Assembly: GCA_043778415.1 (NCBI GenBank)
Contig: JAYWGG010000099.1
Coordinates: 1 to 7,737, forward strand
From: JAYUHK01 sp043778415
GTDB taxonomy: Bacteria; Bacteroidota; Bacteroidia; Chitinophagales; Saprospiraceae
Direction of reading: 5' to 3'
DNA length: 7,737 bases
Part shown: in pieces, positions 5,557-7,737 of the stretch
Layout: each line of letters opens with the position of its first letter
How positions within the stretch are numbered: position 1 is the stretch's first letter
Notes under the pieces: model-generated
What the model was told of the DNA's origin: nothing
What the model saw: only the letters and a program-made list of their open reading frames with translations
Database searches by the model: none
Made by a program: the position numbers and the translations under genes

Positions 5557-5588
5557 GCAAGTTAGTGTTTTCTAATAATATAACGAAA
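5557..5588 (-). promoter_or_regulatory. Possible promoter of the secreted T9SS protein gene
   Basis: TAACTTGC (5564-5557, minus strand) resembles the Bacteroidota -7 element and is identical over nine bases (TAACTTGCG) to the element before the metalloprotease gene. At the expected -33 distance there is only TTT or TTC (5588-5585), not TTG, so the call is weak. The distance to the start codon, about 60 nt after the predicted start, is also similar to that of the protease gene. Confidence 0.35.
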
Positions 5589-5627
5589 TAAAAAAAAATT
5601 TGTCACAAAAATCCGTAAAAAATCTAT

Positions 5628-5676
5628 AAAAAAAAGTGAAAAAAATAATCCGTTGGACTACTTTTTTCACTTTTTT
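5628..5676 (-). terminator. Long intrinsic terminator after ndk
   Basis: Minus-strand RNA 5676-5655 pairs with 5651-5630 over 22 continuous positions around an AAC loop; the outer part is A/U-rich with a GUG/CAC clamp, the inner part is GUAGUCC/GGAUUAU. Two of the pairs (5661/5645 and 5658/5648) are G-U on this strand but would be A-C mismatches on the plus strand, so the fold is specific for minus transcripts. The 3' side ends in eight U (5635-5628). It follows the ndk stop codon by about 20 nt. Confidence 0.85.
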
Positions 5677-5697
5677 GCACCAGACTTTGCGAGCAAT

Positions 5698-6123
5698 TTA
5701 CTTGAACATCTCTGTCCCAGAAAAATGGAAAGCGGCTTCGATGAGTGCATTTTCGTCCGAATCGGAGCCGTGAACAGCGTTTTCACCGATGCTTTTGGCA
5801 TACATTTTACGAATCGTACCTTCGGCAGCTTCGGCTGGATTGGTGGCTCCGATGAGCGTGCGGAAGTCATTGACTGCGTTCTCTTTTTCCAAAACGGCGG
5901 CTACGATGGCACCCGAAGACATGAACTCGACCAACTCTCCGTAAAACGGGCGGTGGCTGTGGACGGCATAAAACTCGCCCGCTTTCTCGGTAGAAAGTTT
6001 CGTGAATTTCATGGCTACGATGCGGAAACCCGCTTCGTTTATCTTGGCTAAAATACCGCCGATGTGACCCGCTTTTACGCCGTCGGGCTTAATCATTGTG
6101 AAGGTGATGTTACCTGCTGACAT
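5698..6123 (-). CDS. ndk: Nucleoside diphosphate kinase
   Basis: Transfers the gamma-phosphate of ATP to nucleoside diphosphates through a phosphohistidine intermediate, keeping NTP and dNTP pools balanced in the cytoplasm. The 141 residues are the normal bacterial length. The catalytic His118 sits in the signature NAVHGSDS. Other active-site residues are present: Lys12 (MIKPD), Tyr52 or its neighbour in FYAVH, Phe60 (RPFYGELV), Arg88, Thr94 (GATNPAEAAEGTIR), Arg105 and Asn116. The start at 6123 gives the full family N-terminus (MSAGNITFTMIKPD). It starts 32 nt after the FKBP gene stop and is followed by the terminator at 5628-5676, so it is likely the last gene of an operon with the FKBP and DHH genes. 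No oddities seen. Confidence 0.97.
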   Translation of the reverse strand: MSAGNITFTMIKPDGVKAGHIGGILAKINEAGFRIVAMKFTKLSTEKAGEFYAVHSHRPFYGELVEFMSSGAIVAAVLEKENAVNDFRTLIGATNPAEAAEGTIRKMYAKSIGENAVHGSDSDENALIEAAFHFSGTEMFK

Positions 6124-6155
6124 GGTTTTTTTATTTTTTATTATTTAAAAAAAGT

Positions 6156-7037
6156 CTATTTTGCTTTCAAAAGTTCTACATAAAACACGAGTTCAGCGTT
6201 GGCTGGAATACCCGGAGGGCTGCCCGCTTCGCCATAGCCAAGCTCGGACGGAATGAAAAAGTAGGCTTTCGAGCCGACTTTGAGCAGTGCAAGTCCTTCG
6301 TCCCAGCCTTTGATGACGCTGCCACGACCGATTGGAAAACTGATAGGCTCGCCGCGACTGAAAGAAGAATCGAATTTCTTGCCATCGGTCAAAGCTCCGA
6401 AGTAATCAACCGTAACAGTCTGACCAGCAGCAGGTTGTGCTTCTGTGCCTTCCTCGACTATCATGTATTTGAGTCCAGATGCGGTGGTTTTTATCTTGGA
6501 ATCCAACTTTTTAGCTTTGTATTCGGCTGCGGTTTGGGCGACCGTTTTTGCTATTTTTTCTTCCACACCTTTACCTGCCTCCATTTTTGACATCATTTCT
6601 TTTTGCTTTTCTTCCATTTGCTTGGCGTAGTCGGCTTTGTTGATGATTTTTACCAACGTCATTTCGTAAGTGAGCATTTTGGCATCGGCAAGCTCGGCAG
6701 GCTTATTTTTGAGCGTGTCAATCGGGTAAAAAATAGTCAAACTATCTCCTACCGACATGAGTTTTAGACCTGCTACGACGGGCGAAATAGGCTGTCCCGC
6801 ACGGCTCGAGTCAATCGGAATACTGATGGGCGCGCCGTCTTGGTAAGTGGAGCGCAGGACTTTGTCGCCGTTTTTGAGGACGATGTTGAGTTCGCAAACG
6901 TCGCCAATTTGGGGCATTGCGCCACCTTTTTTGACGTGGTGCGTATAGGCGTAGCCGCCTTCGGCTAATTTTTTTCCGCCACAAGCGGTAAAAGTCAATA
7001 CAGAAATTGCTGCGAGAGCAAGAATTAATAAACGCAT
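6156..7037 (-). CDS. FKBP-type peptidyl-prolyl cis-trans isomerase lipoprotein, two FKBP domains
   Basis: Speeds cis-trans isomerisation of X-Pro bonds and probably acts as a folding helper for exported proteins. The 293 residues start with a lipoprotein signal (MRLLILALAA..., FTAC with Cys19), placing it in the periplasm or on a membrane. Two FKBP-like regions follow. An N-terminal one (about 28-131) keeps the fold-like pattern (GDVCELNIVL, VVAGLKLMSVGDSLTIFYP) but lacks most active-site residues. The C-terminal one (about 183-293) is complete, with Tyr212, Phe222-Asp223, Phe234, Val241-Ile242, Trp245, Tyr268, Ile277 and Phe285 matching FKBP12 positions. A charged, helix-forming linker (133-182) joins them. 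It lies 65 nt after the DHH phosphoesterase gene and 32 nt before ndk, all on one strand. The start choice is supported by the signal sequence. Such double-FKBP lipoproteins are common in Bacteroidota; no specific gene name is justified. Confidence 0.93.
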   Translation of the reverse strand: MRLLILALAAISVLTFTACGGKKLAEGGYAYTHHVKKGGAMPQIGDVCELNIVLKNGDKVLRSTYQDGAPISIPIDSSRAGQPISPVVAGLKLMSVGDSLTIFYPIDTLKNKPAELADAKMLTYEMTLVKIINKADYAKQMEEKQKEMMSKMEAGKGVEEKIAKTVAQTAAEYKAKKLDSKIKTTASGLKYMIVEEGTEAQPAAGQTVTVDYFGALTDGKKFDSSFSRGEPISFPIGRGSVIKGWDEGLALLKVGSKAYFFIPSELGYGEAGSPPGIPANAELVFYVELLKAK

Positions 7038-7102
7038 GATTTTTTAGTTTAAAAGTTTATTTTTAGAGAATGAAATTTTTTTTAGTTTGATTTTTTTTCG
7101 GA

Positions 7103-7737
7103 TTAACTCAAGAGTTTTTCCTTGTAAAGTGGCAATATTTCGACGAATTTATCTACTGCGCTCCGAAGACCTTTGTGCCAATAGCCGCCCGACGCGTTTT
7201 TGTGTCCGCCGCCGTTGAAGTACAGTCGGCAAATTTCTTGCACATCAAAATCGCCTTTCGAGCGGAGCGAAATTTTTACGATACTCGGCTGTTCGGTAAT
7301 AAAAGCGGCTAATTTTAGGTTTTTGAGCGTCAGCAAATAATTCACGATTCCCTCCGTTTCGCCGCGCTGTATCTGATAATATTCGTAATCTCGGAGCGTC
7401 AGGACGATAAGTCCAGCGTTGAACTCCTCAAAAATATCCATTCGGTTGTAGAGTGAGTGCCCGAGCAGTCGGAGTTGTTTTTCGGAAAGACTGTTGTTTA
7501 TTTTATTCTGAATTTCGACGTCGTTGATGCCCAACTCCAACAACTGCGCCACTATTCGGAACGCTTTGGGCGAAGTAGCGTGGCGAAATGAACCCGTATC
7601 GGTGACAATACCCGCATAAATACACTCTGCGACTGGAATATTGATGCGTTTTTTGTCGCCCAACATTTCGATAAAATCAAAAATTAGTTCGCAGGTCGAG
7701 CTTGCGCTGCTGTCACTGAACACAAAATCTGCGAAAG
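7103..7737 (-). CDS. nrnA: DHH/DHHA1 phosphoesterase, NrnA-like (5' end beyond the window)
   Basis: The C-terminal 210 or so residues of a DHH-family phosphoesterase; the frame stays open to the window edge, so the true start and the N-terminal DHH motif lie outside. NrnA-type enzymes degrade nanoRNAs to mononucleotides and many also dephosphorylate 3'-phosphoadenosine 5'-phosphate (pAp). Visible here are the conserved SDSSASSTCELI segment, a metal-binding TDTGSFRH motif (fragment residues 45-52, Asp46), and the DHHA1 nucleic-acid-binding signature GGGHKNASGG (175-184) near the C-terminus, with a family-like LRSKGDFDVQEIC before it. Full-length relatives are about 310-345 residues, so roughly a third is missing. 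A GTG at 7723 is inside conserved sequence and should not be taken as the start. It is followed by the FKBP lipoprotein and ndk genes, probably in one transcript. pAp is a by-product of sulfate assimilation, but nothing here ties this gene to the distant cysteine operon. Confidence 0.88.
   Translation of the reverse strand, partial: FADFVFSDSSASSTCELIFDFIEMLGDKKRINIPVAECIYAGIVTDTGSFRHATSPKAFRIVAQLLELGINDVEIQNKINNSLSEKQLRLLGHSLYNRMDIFEEFNAGLIVLTLRDYEYYQIQRGETEGIVNYLLTLKNLKLAAFITEQPSIVKISLRSKGDFDVQEICRLYFNGGGHKNASGGYWHKGLRSAVDKFVEILPLYKEKLLS

Noticed and set aside
1..7737. CRISPR arrays, tRNA/rRNA genes, insertion sequences, toxin-antitoxin or anti-phage modules
   Set aside because: No direct-repeat array, tRNA cloverleaf-like sequence, transposase frame or defence-related protein was seen; the window is filled by housekeeping and secreted-protein genes.

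Overview
All supported genes in this window lie on the minus strand. The organism is very probably a member of the Bacteroidota outside the gut Bacteroidales. Two secreted proteins end in type IX secretion (T9SS) type A sorting domains. Start codons are preceded by A/T-rich sequence rather than Shine-Dalgarno motifs. The best promoter candidates have the Bacteroidota layout TTG, about 21 nt, TAnnTT(T)G. I cannot name a genus.

In transcription order (right to left) there are four blocks. (1) 7737-5698: the 3' part of a DHH/DHHA1 phosphoesterase (NrnA-like, running off the window edge), a two-domain FKBP prolyl isomerase lipoprotein, and nucleoside diphosphate kinase. They are closely spaced and end at a long hairpin terminator (5628-5676). 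(2) 5490-4708: a secreted T9SS cargo protein of unknown function, closed by a GC-rich terminator (4648-4682). (3) 4640-2707: a 26-codon remnant resembling the C-terminus of a DinB/YfiT-type protein, then a likely two-gene unit made of a secreted M43 zinc metalloprotease with T9SS tail and a small lipoprotein of unknown function. (4) 2692-177: a cysteine biosynthesis operon consisting of promoter, 30-codon leader peptide, terminator, cysE (serine acetyltransferase), a DUF4395-type membrane protein and cysK (O-acetylserine sulfhydrylase).

The most interesting part is the control region of the cysteine operon (2435-2692). A short open reading frame not obvious at usual length cut-offs encodes a peptide with six consecutive cysteines. 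It is followed by a near-ideal intrinsic terminator (19-bp stem, eight U) just upstream of cysE. The RNA around the leader stop codon (2550-2537) can pair over 14 positions (11 Watson-Crick, 2 G-U, 1 mismatch) with the 5' arm and loop of that terminator. This gives a coherent model. When cysteinyl-tRNA is scarce, the ribosome stalls on the Cys run, the antiterminator forms and cysE-DUF4395-cysK is transcribed. When cysteine is plentiful, the ribosome reaches the stop codon, masks the antiterminator arm and transcription ends. The operon makes cysteine, so the logic is product feedback by attenuation. The promoter -7 element also sits at the centre of a perfect 6-bp inverted repeat, which may be an operator.

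CysE ends in the C-terminal isoleucine that in well-studied bacteria docks into the CysK active site, so a cysteine synthase complex is likely. The DUF4395 membrane protein between the two enzymes carries a CxxC pair and a third N-terminal cysteine, and is a candidate for an undescribed role in sulfur handling.
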